Shown here: one piece after another, positions 20,001 through 28,838 of the stretch
How positions within the stretch are numbered: position 1 is the first letter of the stretch
Layout of the letters: every line of letters begins with the position of its first letter
Source of the DNA: Caldimonas brevitalea
Lineage (GTDB): Bacteria; Pseudomonadota; Gammaproteobacteria; Burkholderiales; Burkholderiaceae_C
Length of the DNA stretch: 64,000 nt
Reading direction: 5' to 3'
Assembly: GCF_001017435.1 (NCBI RefSeq)
Contig: NZ_CP011371.1
Span: 5,146,001-5,210,000, forward strand
Notes under the pieces: generated by a model
Database searches by the model: none
Told to the model about the DNA's origin: nothing
Seen by the model: the letters and a program-made list of their open reading frames with translations, nothing else
Made by a program: the position numbers and the translations under genes

Positions 20001-20208
20001 TCTTGCGCGCCACCTCGGTTTCCAGCTGGGCCGGGCTCGCACCCGGCAACGACGCCGTCACGATGACCGTGGGCAGGTCGATGTCGGGGAAGTTCTGGAT
20101 CTTCATCGCCCTGAACGACATCAGGCCGACGATGGTCAGCAACACGAACAGCAGGATCGACGGGATCGGACTGCGGATCGACCACGACGAAACGTTGAAT
20201 GAGGCCAT
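17053..20208 (-). CDS. RND efflux pump, inner-membrane permease (HAE1/AcrB type)
   Basis: A proton-driven tripartite efflux pump subunit of 1051 residues, the normal length. It has an N-terminal transmembrane helix (SILLFVLLTIVGLMSF), the conserved FPDIDLPTVIVTASLPGAS, and two periplasmic halves. The proton-relay residues are visible: Asp-Asp in GILVDDAIVEIENI (TM4) and Lys in GIATKNSILLVEYA (TM10). The C-terminal 35 residues are His/Pro/Gly-rich. It is the last gene of the operon tetR, outer-membrane lipoprotein, adaptor, pump. Substrates cannot be predicted; hydrophobic drugs or aromatic compounds are usual. Confidence 0.95.
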   Translation of the reverse strand: MASFNVSSWSIRSPIPSILLFVLLTIVGLMSFRAMKIQNFPDIDLPTVIVTASLPGASPAQLETEVARKIENSIASLQGVKHIYTKVQDGVAIITVEFRLEKPTQEAVDDVRDAVSRVRSDLPGDLRDPVISKMDLSGLPILTYTVASTRMDDEALSWFVDNTVAKAMLSVKGVGAVARVGGVTREVRVELDPARLLALNATAADISRQLRQIQQEASGGRTDVGGAEQSVRTIATVESAAELAQMEITLSDGRRVRLDQVASVSDTVAEQRSAALLNGRPVVGFEITRSRGAGEVDVADGVREALDRLRAAYPDVEVVEAFNFVDPVVENYDGSMKLLYEGAVLAVIVVWLFLRNWRATFVAATALPLSIIPAFAGMHLLGFTINVVTLLSLSLVVGILVDDAIVEIENIMRHLRMGKSPYQAAMEAADEIGLAVIATTFTLIAVFLPTAFMSGVPGKFFVQFGWTASIAVFASLVVARMLTPMMAAYMLRPDHHAVQEGRVMRLYMKAAAWSLKHRVLTTLAALVFLIGSCALVPLLPTGFIPPDDLSQTQVNLALPPGSTFRQTYELAEQARELVQRNPHVKMVYTAIGGGSAGGDPFSPAGAAEARKATLTLNLTHRDDRPGISKQAIESELRSALEALPGARIKVGFGGSSEKYVLVLAGEDGEALAAHARVVERELRTIPGIGNVTSGSSLVRPELIVRPDFARAADLGVTSAAIADTLRIATAGDYEQGLAKLNLSQRQVPVVVKLPAEARQDLDLIARLPVPGAHGPVMLGNVAHLQIDSGPAAIDRYDRLRNINFEIELNQQPLGEVEKRALALPSLKNLPPGVIQTTVGDAEAMAELFGSFLLAMLTGVLCIYIVLVLLFKDFVQPVTILAALVLSIPGAFLALFITQTAVSMPSMIGMIMLMGIATKNSILLVEYAIVARRDHGLSRWDALLDACHKRAQPIVMTTVAMGAGMMPIALGIGVDPSFRSPMAVVVIGGLITSTFLSLLVIPVLFTYVDDAVSWIKRRIVHPHHRHHPHAEPQPHGQPAPEGVPQAPVRPGV

Positions 20209-20237
20209 GCCTTACGCTCCTGGCTACCTGCTGCCGC

Positions 20238-21449
20238 TCAGCGGCGGACCGCCGGCGCGGCGGACGCTGCCGACACCCCGGCGCCGGGCGCGGCGGCGAC
20301 CTGAGGCGCCGCCACCACCTTGACCACATCCCCGTCACTCAGGAAGCCGGCGCCGCTGGCCACCACCGGCATCTCGGGCTTCAGGCCCGACAACACCTCG
20401 ATGCGGTCGCCCAGCCGGCGTCCGGTGGTGACCTTGAGTTGCGAGACCTGGCCGTCCGGACCGACGTGGAACACATACTGGAATCCGTCGCGCAGCAGCA
20501 CCGCCGACTGCGGCAGCGTCAGCGCGCCGGAGCGGCCCACCTGGAACTCGCCTCGGGCGAACATGCCCGCACGCACGCCGGCGTCGGCGGGCAGGTCGAC
20601 ATAGACCAGCCCGTTGCGCGTCTGCGGGTCGATGGTCGGTGCCACCATCCGCACCGTGCCCTCCACGGGCGTGCCGTCGGCGGCCACCAAGGTCGCCTTC
20701 ATGCCCGAACGCAGCCGGCCCAGCTCCGCCGCCGTCACCTCGGCGCGCCACTCGAGACGGCCGCGCCGGATCAGCCGAAACAACTCCTGCCCCGGCTGCG
20801 CCACCGATCCCACCGTCGCTTGGCGGGCCGAGATCACGCCGTCGTCCGGTGCCAGCACGCGTGTCTGGCTCAGCCGCAGCTCTTCGGCCTTGAGCGCGGC
20901 GCGCTGCGCTTCCAGGCGGGCCCGCGCGGTCTGCTCGGCCGTCAGGTATTGGTTGATCTGCTGCGCGCTGATCGCACCCGTGGTCTGCAGCTGCCGGGCA
21001 CGCTCGGCATTGGCCTGCGCGTCGGCCAACGTGGCCTGCGTTTCGGCGAGCGCCGCGCGGGTCTGTGCCAGCTGGGCTTGCACCGTGTCGGCCGACAACA
21101 GCGCCAGCACCTGACCCTTGCGCACCACGTCGCCCACGTTGACGCGCACCTCGCTCAGGCGCAAGCCGCCCAGCTCGGCGCCGACGACGGCCTCCTGCCA
21201 GGGCGCCACGTTGCCGTTGGCCGCCAGCGTCTGCGCCCACTCGGCCGGCCGGGGCCGGGTGGTGGTCACCGTCAGGGCCGCCTTCGTTGCGTCGGCCGAC
21301 GCCGGCGCCGCCGGCGCCGCGGCCGATGCCGCACTGTTGGCAGCGGCAGTCTCGCCGCGCCCCAGCAGCCACAGCGCGGTGGCGCACGCCAGCGCCACCA
21401 CGGCCGCGACCGCGCCTTGCCTCACGAATGTTTTTTGCCTGTTTTGCAT
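20238..21449 (-). CDS. RND efflux periplasmic adaptor (membrane fusion protein)
   Basis: A 403-residue periplasmic adaptor that links the RND pump to the outer-membrane channel. It has an N-terminal membrane anchor (GAVAAVVALACATALWLL), an Ala-rich linker, a lipoyl half-domain (VAPWQEAVVGAELGGLRL), a long coiled-coil hairpin and the second lipoyl half (RVLAPDDGVISARQATVGS), then beta-barrel and membrane-proximal domains. The ATG at 21449 has a GAGAAG ribosome site and starts 10 bases after the outer-membrane gene stop; upstream in-frame codons are unlikely. Confidence 0.93.
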   Translation of the reverse strand: MQNRQKTFVRQGAVAAVVALACATALWLLGRGETAAANSAASAAAPAAPASADATKAALTVTTTRPRPAEWAQTLAANGNVAPWQEAVVGAELGGLRLSEVRVNVGDVVRKGQVLALLSADTVQAQLAQTRAALAETQATLADAQANAERARQLQTTGAISAQQINQYLTAEQTARARLEAQRAALKAEELRLSQTRVLAPDDGVISARQATVGSVAQPGQELFRLIRRGRLEWRAEVTAAELGRLRSGMKATLVAADGTPVEGTVRMVAPTIDPQTRNGLVYVDLPADAGVRAGMFARGEFQVGRSGALTLPQSAVLLRDGFQYVFHVGPDGQVSQLKVTTGRRLGDRIEVLSGLKPEMPVVASGAGFLSDGDVVKVVAAPQVAAAPGAGVSAASAAPAVRR

Positions 21450-21459
21450 CTGCTTCTCG

Positions 21460-22938
21460 TCAATGGACTGCTGCTGGAGATGCGGCCGCGGCACCCGCCG
21501 CGGCCTGTTCGGCGCCGGCGGACGCGGGGTCCCGCTGCCAGCCGCCGCCGGCTGCCTTGTATAGCGACAACCAGGCCGCCACCCGCTCACGACGCACCTG
21601 GATCAGTGCCGCGTCGGCCGCGAGCGCCTGCCGCCGCGCCTGTTCGAGGTCGAGCAGGCTGCCGGTGCCGACCCGGTATTGCGTCTGCGCCGCCAACAGG
21701 AAGTCGCGATAGCCTTGGGCCGCCCGCGCCGTGTCGTCCTCGCGCTGACGCGCCGCGTCCAGGCGCACCAGCGCTTCCTCGACCTCGCGCACCGCCGCCA
21801 GCGCCCGCTCGCGATACGCGGCCACTGCCTCGTCGTAACGGGCTTGCGCCGCCTCCACCGCCGCGCCGCGCCGGCCGGCGTCGAACAACGGCAGCACCAG
21901 CGACGGACCGAACGACCAGGTGCGCCCGTCCACGGTCTCGCCACCGACCCGCACGCCGGCCCGGCCGATCGAGCCGGCCAGGCTCAAACGCGGATAGCGG
22001 TCGGCCTGGGCCACGCCGACCTCGGCTGAGGCGGCCGCCAGCTCACGTTCCGCGGCCGCCAGGTCGGGCCGCTGCGAGAGCAGCTGCGCCGGCAAGGCCT
22101 GGACGTCGAACAGCGCCGGTGTCGGCAGCGTGCCGCGGCCGGCGCTCAGGCGCTCGCGCAAGGCGGGCTCCGGCTGCGCCGTCAGCGCCACCAGCTGCTT
22201 GACCAGCACCTCGCAGTCGCCGCGCTGCGCCACCGCACGGCTGGCGGCCTCGGCCGCACTGGCTTGCACCAGCGAGCCGCTGGCCGGTGCCTCGAAGCCC
22301 GCCTGCACCTTCTGCCGCGTCAATTCGGCGGCCTGTTTGAGCGACGCCGCGTCCTGTTCAAACACCGCCAGCACCGCTTCGCAGGCGCGCAGGCCCACGT
22401 AGGTGTTGGCCACCTCGGCCGCCACGCTGACCCGGGCCGCATGCCATTGCGCCGCGCTGCCTTCGGCACGCGCTTGCGCGGCGGCGGCGGTGCGGCGGTT
22501 GGCGCCGAACAAGTCGATTTCCCACAAGGCATCGAGCGTGGCGCTGCCGGCGGTCTGCACGCCGGGCGCCGGCGGCAGTTCGGTGCTGCTGCGCGAGCCC
22601 CCGGCCTTGGCATCGAGCGAAGGCCAGCGGGCCGCGCCGGCCATGCGGGCCTGCGCGCGCGCCTGGTGCAGCCGCGCCTCGGCCTGGGCCAGGGTCGGGT
22701 TGGCAGTCTGGCTGAGGTCGACCAGCCCGGCCAGCTGCGGGTCGTTGAACTGACGCCACCAGGTGTTCAGCGCGGTGGTCTGGCCGCCGTGTGGCAGAGG
22801 GGCCGACCAGCCAGGCGGCGCCACGTCGGCCGGCGGCGTTGCCGGGGGCGGCGAGACGCAGGCGGTGAGCGCAGCCAGGGCTGCCGCGAGCGCCGCACAC
22901 CGCGTGCCGCTCGACAAGACGGACATCAGAAGCTTCAT
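21460..22938 (-). CDS. RND efflux outer-membrane lipoprotein (NodT/OprM family)
   Basis: The outer-membrane channel of the tripartite pump, 492 residues. The N-terminus is a lipoprotein signal with lipobox LTAC (Cys27), so it should be lipid-anchored. The body has the two outer-membrane-efflux repeats with long helices (LSQTANPTLAQAEARLHQAR and LLSQRPDLAAAERELAAASA). The ATG overlaps the tetR stop in an ATGA arrangement, so its translation is probably coupled to that of the repressor. A longer frame to 23193 would run through tetR and is rejected. Confidence 0.94.
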   Translation of the reverse strand: MKLLMSVLSSGTRCAALAAALAALTACVSPPPATPPADVAPPGWSAPLPHGGQTTALNTWWRQFNDPQLAGLVDLSQTANPTLAQAEARLHQARAQARMAGAARWPSLDAKAGGSRSSTELPPAPGVQTAGSATLDALWEIDLFGANRRTAAAAQARAEGSAAQWHAARVSVAAEVANTYVGLRACEAVLAVFEQDAASLKQAAELTRQKVQAGFEAPASGSLVQASAAEAASRAVAQRGDCEVLVKQLVALTAQPEPALRERLSAGRGTLPTPALFDVQALPAQLLSQRPDLAAAERELAAASAEVGVAQADRYPRLSLAGSIGRAGVRVGGETVDGRTWSFGPSLVLPLFDAGRRGAAVEAAQARYDEAVAAYRERALAAVREVEEALVRLDAARQREDDTARAAQGYRDFLLAAQTQYRVGTGSLLDLEQARRQALAADAALIQVRRERVAAWLSLYKAAGGGWQRDPASAGAEQAAAGAAAASPAAVH

Positions 22939-23717
22939 GAAGGCAAACTCGGGCCAGTAGAAGAAGGAGACACGGAAGCGGTGGGCGCGGCGCGCCGTTG
23001 CGCCTCGTGCCGGACCATCGCGCAGCCCAGACCGACCAGCCGCTCGAGCACGCCGTCGAGCGCGGCGGGGCGCGACAGCATGCCGGGGGCGAGGACGTCC
23101 ATCCAGTCGCGCGACAGCCAGTAGTCCTGCACGATGGCGGTCAGCGCGAACGCGAGCTGATGCAGACCGTCGTCGGGCGACGCCACGCGGCAATGGCGCG
23201 CGAGCAGCCGCAGCAGCGCCTGGTGGTGCGGCACCACATAGTGCTCGACCACGTCGCGCAGCATCGGGGTCGGCTCGACCATCTCGCGCAGGTGGATGCG
23301 CACCACATCCTGCAGCCCGCTGTCGTCGGTCAGCGGCAGCAAGAAGGCACCGAACATCCGGCGCATCGCCTCGGCGAGCGAGAGCGTCTCGTCGTCGAAG
23401 GGCGGCAGGTGCTCGACGATGCGCTCGATCGGCTCGACCAGCACGGCGCGGTAGAGCGCTTCTTTGTCGCCGAAGTGGTAATGGATCGAGGCGACGTTGG
23501 CGCCCGCCGCCTGGCAGATCTCGCGGGTCGACGCGGCGGCGTAACCCTTCTGCGCGAAGATGCGCGTCGCCTCGTCCAGCAGTCGCTGACGCGCGGGCGA
23601 GCCGCCCGGCACACCCGCCGGCGAGCGCCGGCCGCGGGCCGAGCGTGCGGCGGTGGAGTGCACCGCCTCATTGGGCGGGCGGCGAACCGAAACGAGGGAG
23701 CGTCTGGAGGTGGACAT
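22935..23717 (-). CDS. TetR/AcrR-family repressor of the efflux operon (CerR-like C-terminus)
   Basis: A 260-residue TetR-family protein with a long basic leader, the helix-turn-helix at about residues 47-90 (TREICQAAGANVASIHYHFG), and a C-terminal domain of the type found in CerR-like regulators (RIHLREMVEP, LLRLLARH). It is the first gene of the efflux operon and overlaps the next gene by four bases, so it is likely an autoregulated repressor that responds to pump substrates. An ATG at 23717 is used; a TTG eight codons upstream is possible. Confidence 0.9.
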   Translation of the reverse strand: MSTSRRSLVSVRRPPNEAVHSTAARSARGRRSPAGVPGGSPARQRLLDEATRIFAQKGYAAASTREICQAAGANVASIHYHFGDKEALYRAVLVEPIERIVEHLPPFDDETLSLAEAMRRMFGAFLLPLTDDSGLQDVVRIHLREMVEPTPMLRDVVEHYVVPHHQALLRLLARHCRVASPDDGLHQLAFALTAIVQDYWLSRDWMDVLAPGMLSRPAALDGVLERLVGLGCAMVRHEAQRRAAPTASVSPSSTGPSLPS

Positions 23718-23794
23718 GGCGGCATCGGCGACACGTGGCAAGTGAACTGCCAGAGGCTGTACAGCCGACCCCTGTCCCTGTGAGTGTACTCAGG

Positions 23795-23810
23795 TCAAGC
23801 AAGCGCTTGA
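23795..23810. promoter_or_regulatory. candidate TetR operator
   Basis: A 6-4-6 inverted repeat (TCAAGC, AAGC, GCTTGA) lies 78 bases upstream of tetR and 100 bases upstream of the divergent antitoxin gene. On the minus strand it overlaps a possible promoter (TTCAAG, 17 bases, TACACT). It is a reasonable TetR-family binding site, but unproven. Confidence 0.35.
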
Positions 23811-23910
23811 ATGACGGATACAAGGAATTGCTTCCCAGTACAGCACGAGACCCATCACAACCCTGCTTGCTTTGCTTGCCCTCACCTTGCTCTTGGAGCC
23901 TGTGGCCACT

Positions 23911-24672
23911 ATGCTTCGCGACATGGCCCAAAACCCAGCGCCCAAGCGTCCAAGACCTGGCGAGCCGACGAAGAAGACGGCCGCGGCCAAGCGCTCGAAC
24001 ACGACGGGTTTGAAGCGCCCGCACCGCGTGGCCAACGAGGCGCCGCCCCTGCTCACGACCGTGGTCGACGAGTTGCGAGCGCTGGTCCACCAGCTACGCG
24101 ACCAGGTCGCGATGCAGGAACGCCAGATCCAGGCCCTGATCACCAGGCAGGCCGATCAGCTCACCGAGCGCCGCACCAGCGGTCCGGCGTCGACCGAGCG
24201 CATCGACCTCGCCCTACAAGAGCTGCGCCACCGCCTGCCGGTGCAGGAGCACGTGGTGGTCGAAGGGTCTGAATCGGTCCGCCGCCGTTGGGTCGACCAG
24301 GGCCTGGTGGTCGGCTCGGCCGAGCTGCGCAAAGCATGGGGGGTGAGTCGACAGGCGCTCGACCAGGCTGCGGAGCGCGGTGACCTGGTCCGGATGAAGA
24401 TCGCCAACCGCCAGTATTACCCGGCGGGCTTCTTGGAACTTGCGTCCCAGGACGTGGCAAAGGTTTGCCGGGCGCTGCAGCCCTTGGACGAGATCACCAG
24501 CATCGTTTTCTGGAGTCGCAAACACGGCGCCCTCGGCAACCGGACCGTGACCGAAGCGCTCAAGGACGGCAAGCTCGCCGCCGTCCTGCAGCTCGCCGGT
24601 GCGTACGCAGAAGAATTGCGCCCCGCCGTGGGTGCCGATACGTCGACGGCGGCAGGCGCGCATGCTGCGTAA
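23911..24672 (+). CDS. antitoxin-like protein partnered with RES toxin (HTH plus MbcA/ParS-like C-terminus)
   Basis: A 253-residue protein upstream of, and overlapping, a RES-domain gene. The first 45 residues are basic and Pro/Lys-rich. Residues about 50-90 are predicted coiled coil (VVDELRALVHQLRDQVAMQE). A middle helix-turn-helix follows (SAELRKAWGVSRQALDQAAE). The C-terminus contains FWSRKHGALGNRTVTEALK, which resembles the toxin-binding domain of Xre/MbcA/ParS antitoxins (the aLggrtP motif). I infer that it neutralises the RES toxin and binds its own promoter. The start is uncertain: ATGs at 23911 and 23923 are possible. Confidence 0.75.
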   Translation: MLRDMAQNPAPKRPRPGEPTKKTAAAKRSNTTGLKRPHRVANEAPPLLTTVVDELRALVHQLRDQVAMQERQIQALITRQADQLTERRTSGPASTERIDLALQELRHRLPVQEHVVVEGSESVRRRWVDQGLVVGSAELRKAWGVSRQALDQAAERGDLVRMKIANRQYYPAGFLELASQDVAKVCRALQPLDEITSIVFWSRKHGALGNRTVTEALKDGKLAAVLQLAGAYAEELRPAVGADTSTAAGAHAA

Positions 24673-25270
24673 GCCCAAGAAAGGCAGTTTCGAGTCCCGC
24701 CTGCAAGTGGTGCCGGTGTCGACGCAGGACCTGTGGAGGTTCAGCAAATTTCCTGACACCGAGCCTTACTGGGCCACCCGCGGCCACTACCGCTTCGACG
24801 ACCCGGGCGGCGCCGTTGGCGCGGCGACCTTCGGCGTGCTCTACGTCGGCCACCTCCCCGAAGTGGCATTCGCCGAATCGTGCATCCACGAAAACTCGCT
24901 GTTCAACACCGACACCGGGCGGTTCGAAGTGCCCAAGGCGGTGTTGACCGGACGCTCGCTCGTGAACTTCCGGCACCCTGCAAAACCACAGCTGTTGATG
25001 GCCGATCTGACCGGACCGGCCCTGAAGGCTCTCGGGCTGAACAACGACATCTCCGCGGGCAACGACTATGGCATTCCGCAGCAATGGAGCGCCGCCATCC
25101 ACACGGCTCGCCCCGACGTCGACGGCATCCGGTACGCCAGTCGGCAACTCAACAGTTCGTTCTGTTATGCCGTTTTCCAGCGCAGCGGGTTGGCCAGGGA
25201 CCAATACAGGCCGCTGCCTCCGGACCTTCTGGAAGCCCTGTGTGCCCGCTTCAACGTCGCGCCGGTTTGA
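24662..25270 (+). CDS. RES-domain toxin (probable NAD+-degrading)
   Basis: A 202-residue RES-family protein. The three residues that name the family can be placed: Arg44 in GHYRFDDPGG, Glu72 in LPEVAFAES and Ser160 in DGIRYASRQ, along with Tyr61 in GVLYVG. RES toxins such as MbcT deplete cellular NAD+, with an ADP-ribosyltransferase-like fold. The ATG lies 11 bases inside the end of the antitoxin gene, so the two are translationally coupled, antitoxin first, the usual order. The gene ends facing nrdJ. Confidence 0.85.
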   Translation: MLRKPKKGSFESRLQVVPVSTQDLWRFSKFPDTEPYWATRGHYRFDDPGGAVGAATFGVLYVGHLPEVAFAESCIHENSLFNTDTGRFEVPKAVLTGRSLVNFRHPAKPQLLMADLTGPALKALGLNNDISAGNDYGIPQQWSAAIHTARPDVDGIRYASRQLNSSFCYAVFQRSGLARDQYRPLPPDLLEALCARFNVAPV

Positions 25271-25341
25271 GCCGGCCGCCTCTGCCCTCAGTGCTCGCTC
25301 GGGCCTGATGGCGGCCCTGACGCCCGCGCCTGCGGCACCGT

Positions 25342-28269
25342 TCAGCCGCAACTCCCCAGATGCCCGCACGCGGTGCAGAACTGGCAGCCGTCCTTCTGGA
25401 TCATCGTGTGGTTGCCGCACTCCGGGCAGCGGCTGCCCGCCATCGGCACCGCGGCCTCGACCTTGCCGGCCGGCGCCATCAGCACCCCCATCTCCTGCAG
25501 CGGGTGACCGTTTTCGTCGAGTACCCCCAACATCGCATAGCGGTGGATGATGAGCCGGGCGATGTAGGCCACCGTCGACGGCCAGGTCTGCTGGCGCCGC
25601 GCCTGCGGCGGCAAGCCCGGCACGAAGGCCATGAAGTGGCCGAGCGGCTCGGCATAGCTCAGCAGCTTGCGCAGCTTCATGCCGATCCAGGCCGGGTCGA
25701 TCACCCGCATGTCGAGCGACAGCACACGGGCCAGGCCGTCGAGGGCGCGCGGGTAGTTGCCCGAGAAGCCGAGCGCGCAGGGCCGGGTGCGCGGGTTCCC
25801 ATCGGCGCCGGGCAGCACGATTTCCTTCAAGGTCAGCGTGAACTCCTCGCCGGTGCTCGGGTTGTGCACATCGGCGGCCCAGGCCAGCGTGCCCGGCGTG
25901 CCGGTGCGCGGCTCATCGCGGCTGAACATCGCATCGAGCACCGGTGTCGGTGCTTGCGCTGCGCCTGCGTCCCACAGCCCCAGCTGTTCGCAACGCCAGC
26001 GCACCACCGCGGCGGTGGCGGCCACCACCCCGGGGAAGGGCCTGCGCTGGCCGTCGGGCGGGAACGGCATCTCGAAGGCACGCTCCTCCTGCACCGTCGC
26101 CAAGGCGTCGAGCTTCAACCGCACCCACGCCGCATCGCGCGTGCGCAAGTCCATCGACAAGGTTTTGGCCAGGGCACCGAGCCCGCGCGGCTGCTCGGCC
26201 CCGTTGACCCACACCTCGAAGGGCAGCGGCCGCGCCGCATCCGCTCCGGCCGGCAGCTCGCCGACGAACAGGCCGAACTTGCCGTGTGCATGCTCGATCA
26301 TGTAGGTCCAGGCGCTGTTGCCGGCCGGCAGGTCCGGGCGCCCCGGCCAGCGCAGCGACGCCAGCACCGGCTCGGGCAACCGCTCCAGCGCGAGGCGCCG
26401 GTTGGTGGCGTCGGAGGGGGTGGGCGCGACCGGGGCTGTCGGCGTCGGGGCCACCGTCAACACCGCCCCCAGCACCGAGTTGGGCCGGTAGGTGGCCAGG
26501 CCCTTCAGGCCCGCTTCCCAGGCCCGCAGATAAAGATCCTGGAACTCGGCATATGGATAGTCCTCAGGCACGTTGACGGTCTTCGAGATCGCCGTGTCGA
26601 TGTATGGCGCGACCGCGGCAACCATCTTCTGGTGGGCCTCGGCACTCATCTCCAGCGCGGTGACGAAGGCCTCGGTGAGCGGCGCTGCAGGCCCTTTCAA
26701 GTGCCGGTAGAGCCGCCATGCATGGTCTTCGACCATATGGTCCTGGTGGCTGCCGTCGGGCATGCGCTTCTTGCGCCGGTAGCTCCACGAGAACGCCGGC
26801 TCGATGCCGTTGCTGGCGTTGTCGGCGAAGGCCAGGCTGATGGTGCCGGTGGGCGCGATCGACAGCAGGTGGGAATTGCGCAGCCCGTGTGCCCGGATGC
26901 GCTCCTTCAGTGCGGCCGGCAAGCGTGATGCGAAGGTGCCGCGGCGCAGGTACAGGTCGGCATTGAACAGCGGGAAGGCGCCGCGTTCGCGCGCCAGCTC
27001 GACCGACGTGTCGTAGGCGGTATCGCGCATCAACTCCGCGATACGCCGTGCCATGGCCCGGGCCGGCTCGCGGTCGTAGCGCAGGTTGAGCATCACCAGC
27101 GCATCGCCAAGACCGGTGAACCCGAGCCCGATGCGGCGCTTGTCGCGTGCCTCCTCCTGTTGGCGCGGCAAGGGCCAGTGCGTGACGTCGAGCACGTTGT
27201 CGAGCATGCGCACGGCCACGCGCACCTGGCGGGCGAAGCCCTCTTCGTCGAAGCGGGCACCGGGCTCGAAGGGGTCGATCACGTAGTGCGTCAGCGCGAT
27301 CGAGCCGAGGCAGCAACAGCCATAAGGTGGCAGCGGCTGCTCGGCGCACGGGTTGGTCGCCGCGATCGACTCGCAATACGACAGGTTGTTGTCTTGGTTG
27401 ATGCGGTCGAGAAACAAGACACCCGGCTCGGCGTGGTCGTAGGTCGAGCGCATGACCTGGTCCCACAACACACGCGCCGGCAGCCGGCGGTACACCCACA
27501 GGCCGTCATCACGCCGATAAGCCCCGGCCGCCTTCTGCTTCACGCCGGGCTCGCAGCGGTGCGTCAGTTCCACCTCCGCGTCGGCCCGCACCGCCTGCAT
27601 GAAGCTGTCGGTCACGCCCACGGAGAGGTTGAAGTTGCGCAGGTCGCCGGTGTCCTTGGCGTGGATGAACTCCTCGATGTCGGGATGGTCGCAGCGCAGC
27701 ACCCCCATCTGCGCGCCGCGGCGCGCGCCGGCCGATTCGACTGTTTCGCAGGAGCGGTCGAACACGCGCATATACGACACCGGTCCGGAGGCATTCGACT
27801 GGGTGCTGCCCACCCAGGCCCCGCGCGGGCGGATGCGCGAGAAGTCGTAGCCCACGCCGCCCCCGCGGCGCATGGTTTCGGCGGCCTCGGTCAACGCCGT
27901 GTAGATGCCGGGATGGCCTTCGTCGTCCTGTGCGATCGAATCGCCGACAGGCTGGACGAAGCAGTTGATCAGCGTCGCGGCGAGGTCGGTGCCGGCCGCG
28001 GAATTGATGCGCCCGGCGGGTATGAAGCCGTCTTCCTGCGCCTGCCGAAACAGCGCTTCCCAGTGCGAGCGCTGCTCCGGGGCCTCGCAGGCCGCGAGCG
28101 CCCGCGCGACGCGCCGCCGCACGTCGGCCACACATTGCTCGTCGCCCTTTGCATACTTTTCGAGCAGTACTTCTTCGCTGATGGGCTGGGCCGGCAACGG
28201 CGCAGCAGGCGTAGCGGATGTGATGGCGGCGGCGGCAGCAGCAGCAGCGGCGAGGGTCTCGGAGGTCAT
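25342..28269 (-). CDS. nrdJ: adenosylcobalamin-dependent ribonucleotide reductase (class II)
   Basis: It reduces ribonucleotides to deoxyribonucleotides using coenzyme B12 for radical generation, so it needs no oxygen. The 975-residue protein starts with an Ala-rich leader, then the N-terminal domain with the active-site Cys103 ([12 protein letters not shown]), the [13 protein letters not shown] block, and the radical-site loop [15 protein letters not shown] near residue 310. Two TSCPD-like repeats ([14 protein letters not shown] and [14 protein letters not shown]) and a four-Cys C-terminal tail (CPEC, CQFC, CGHLGSC) follow. The ATG at 28269 begins the family match; the frame continues upstream without homology. 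Confidence 0.95.
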   Translation of the reverse strand: MTSETLAAAAAAAAAITSATPAAPLPAQPISEEVLLEKYAKGDEQCVADVRRRVARALAACEAPEQRSHWEALFRQAQEDGFIPAGRINSAAGTDLAATLINCFVQPVGDSIAQDDEGHPGIYTALTEAAETMRRGGGVGYDFSRIRPRGAWVGSTQSNASGPVSYMRVFDRSCETVESAGARRGAQMGVLRCDHPDIEEFIHAKDTGDLRNFNLSVGVTDSFMQAVRADAEVELTHRCEPGVKQKAAGAYRRDDGLWVYRRLPARVLWDQVMRSTYDHAEPGVLFLDRINQDNNLSYCESIAATNPCAEQPLPPYGCCCLGSIALTHYVIDPFEPGARFDEEGFARQVRVAVRMLDNVLDVTHWPLPRQQEEARDKRRIGLGFTGLGDALVMLNLRYDREPARAMARRIAELMRDTAYDTSVELARERGAFPLFNADLYLRRGTFASRLPAALKERIRAHGLRNSHLLSIAPTGTISLAFADNASNGIEPAFSWSYRRKKRMPDGSHQDHMVEDHAWRLYRHLKGPAAPLTEAFVTALEMSAEAHQKMVAAVAPYIDTAISKTVNVPEDYPYAEFQDLYLRAWEAGLKGLATYRPNSVLGAVLTVAPTPTAPVAPTPSDATNRRLALERLPEPVLASLRWPGRPDLPAGNSAWTYMIEHAHGKFGLFVGELPAGADAARPLPFEVWVNGAEQPRGLGALAKTLSMDLRTRDAAWVRLKLDALATVQEERAFEMPFPPDGQRRPFPGVVAATAAVVRWRCEQLGLWDAGAAQAPTPVLDAMFSRDEPRTGTPGTLAWAADVHNPSTGEEFTLTLKEIVLPGADGNPRTRPCALGFSGNYPRALDGLARVLSLDMRVIDPAWIGMKLRKLLSYAEPLGHFMAFVPGLPPQARRQQTWPSTVAYIARLIIHRYAMLGVLDENGHPLQEMGVLMAPAGKVEAAVPMAGSRCPECGNHTMIQKDGCQFCTACGHLGSCG

Positions 28270-28307
28270 GGCGGTTTTCGTCTGGCATCCAGGATCGGAC
28301 GTTCCGC

Positions 28308-28349
28308 ACGGTAGCGAGCCGCGCCCCCGGGCGTTTTGACCCCGATCAG
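28308..28349 (-). promoter_or_regulatory. FNR-type site and -10 box upstream of nrdJ
   Basis: At 28336-28349 the minus strand reads CTGAT-CGGG-GTCAA, matching 8 of 10 positions of the FNR/ANR consensus TTGAT-N4-ATCAA. After exactly 22 bases comes TACCGT (28313-28308), a weak -10. This spacing is that of a class II FNR-activated promoter and would give a leader of about 32 bases before the nrdJ ATG. Confidence 0.45.
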
Positions 28350-28406
28350 CCTTCGGTGGAAGCACGGCAACGCCCATCGGTCTTCCCGGTGCCGGGCCCA
28401 CGACCC

Positions 28407-28838
28407 TCAGCGCCACAACGGCCCGATGGCATCGAGCGTGTTCTTCAACACCAGGCCCAGTTCGGTGTCGCCCTCCATCACCAGCGCCCGTTCGAAGAAC
28501 AGCCGGTCGGCGTCGTCTGTGCCGCACAGCAAGCGCCAGTAGGCCGGCACCGCCGCGGCGATGCGCAAGGCCGGCTGCGCGCCGCGCGGTGCCACGCCGA
28601 AGCCGTGCGACGACAGCTGCAAGCGCAGCCGCAAGCCCAGGTCGAGCACCGCCACCTCGACGGTATGGCCTGACAACGCCGCACGCATGTCCTGCGGCAA
28701 ACGCGGCAGCAACCACCGGTTCAGCGCCAGCGCCAGGGCCACCGCGGGCGGCTGCATCGGCAATCGCTGCACCAGCGGCACCAGCCGCTCGGCCAGCTCG
28801 GTCACGCGCCACCAGGGGAGCTGCGGGGAGGTGTTCAT
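28407..28838 (-). CDS. ubiT: ubiquinone biosynthesis accessory factor UbiT (SCP2 domain)
   Basis: UbiT is a lipid-binding SCP2-fold protein required for oxygen-independent ubiquinone synthesis, probably holding the hydrophobic quinone intermediates. The 143-residue product begins with a helical leader ([17 protein letters not shown]) and has the SCP2 strand order, including [33 protein letters not shown] and [20 protein letters not shown] near the end. The ATG overlaps the ubiV stop as ATGA. Identification rests mainly on ubiV and ubiU directly upstream. Confidence 0.92.
   Translation of the reverse strand: MNTSPQLPWWRVTELAERLVPLVQRLPMQPPAVALALALNRWLLPRLPQDMRAALSGHTVEVAVLDLGLRLRLQLSSHGFGVAPRGAQPALRIAAAVPAYWRLLCGTDDADRLFFERALVMEGDTELGLVLKNTLDAIGPLWR

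Noticed and set aside
17014..20202. A 1062-codon plus-strand open frame over the RND pump
   Set aside because: The translation is low-complexity His/Arg/Asp-rich and mirrors the pump gene, whose protein matches AcrB along its full length.
21460..23193. A longer start for the outer-membrane efflux lipoprotein
   Set aside because: The extra 85 residues run through tetR. The signal peptide with lipobox begins at the ATG at 22938.
28270..28406. A cobalamin riboswitch upstream of nrdJ
   Set aside because: The gap is only 137 bases and I cannot find the B12-box arrangement; only a GGGAAG-like fragment is present. An FNR-type site explains the region better.
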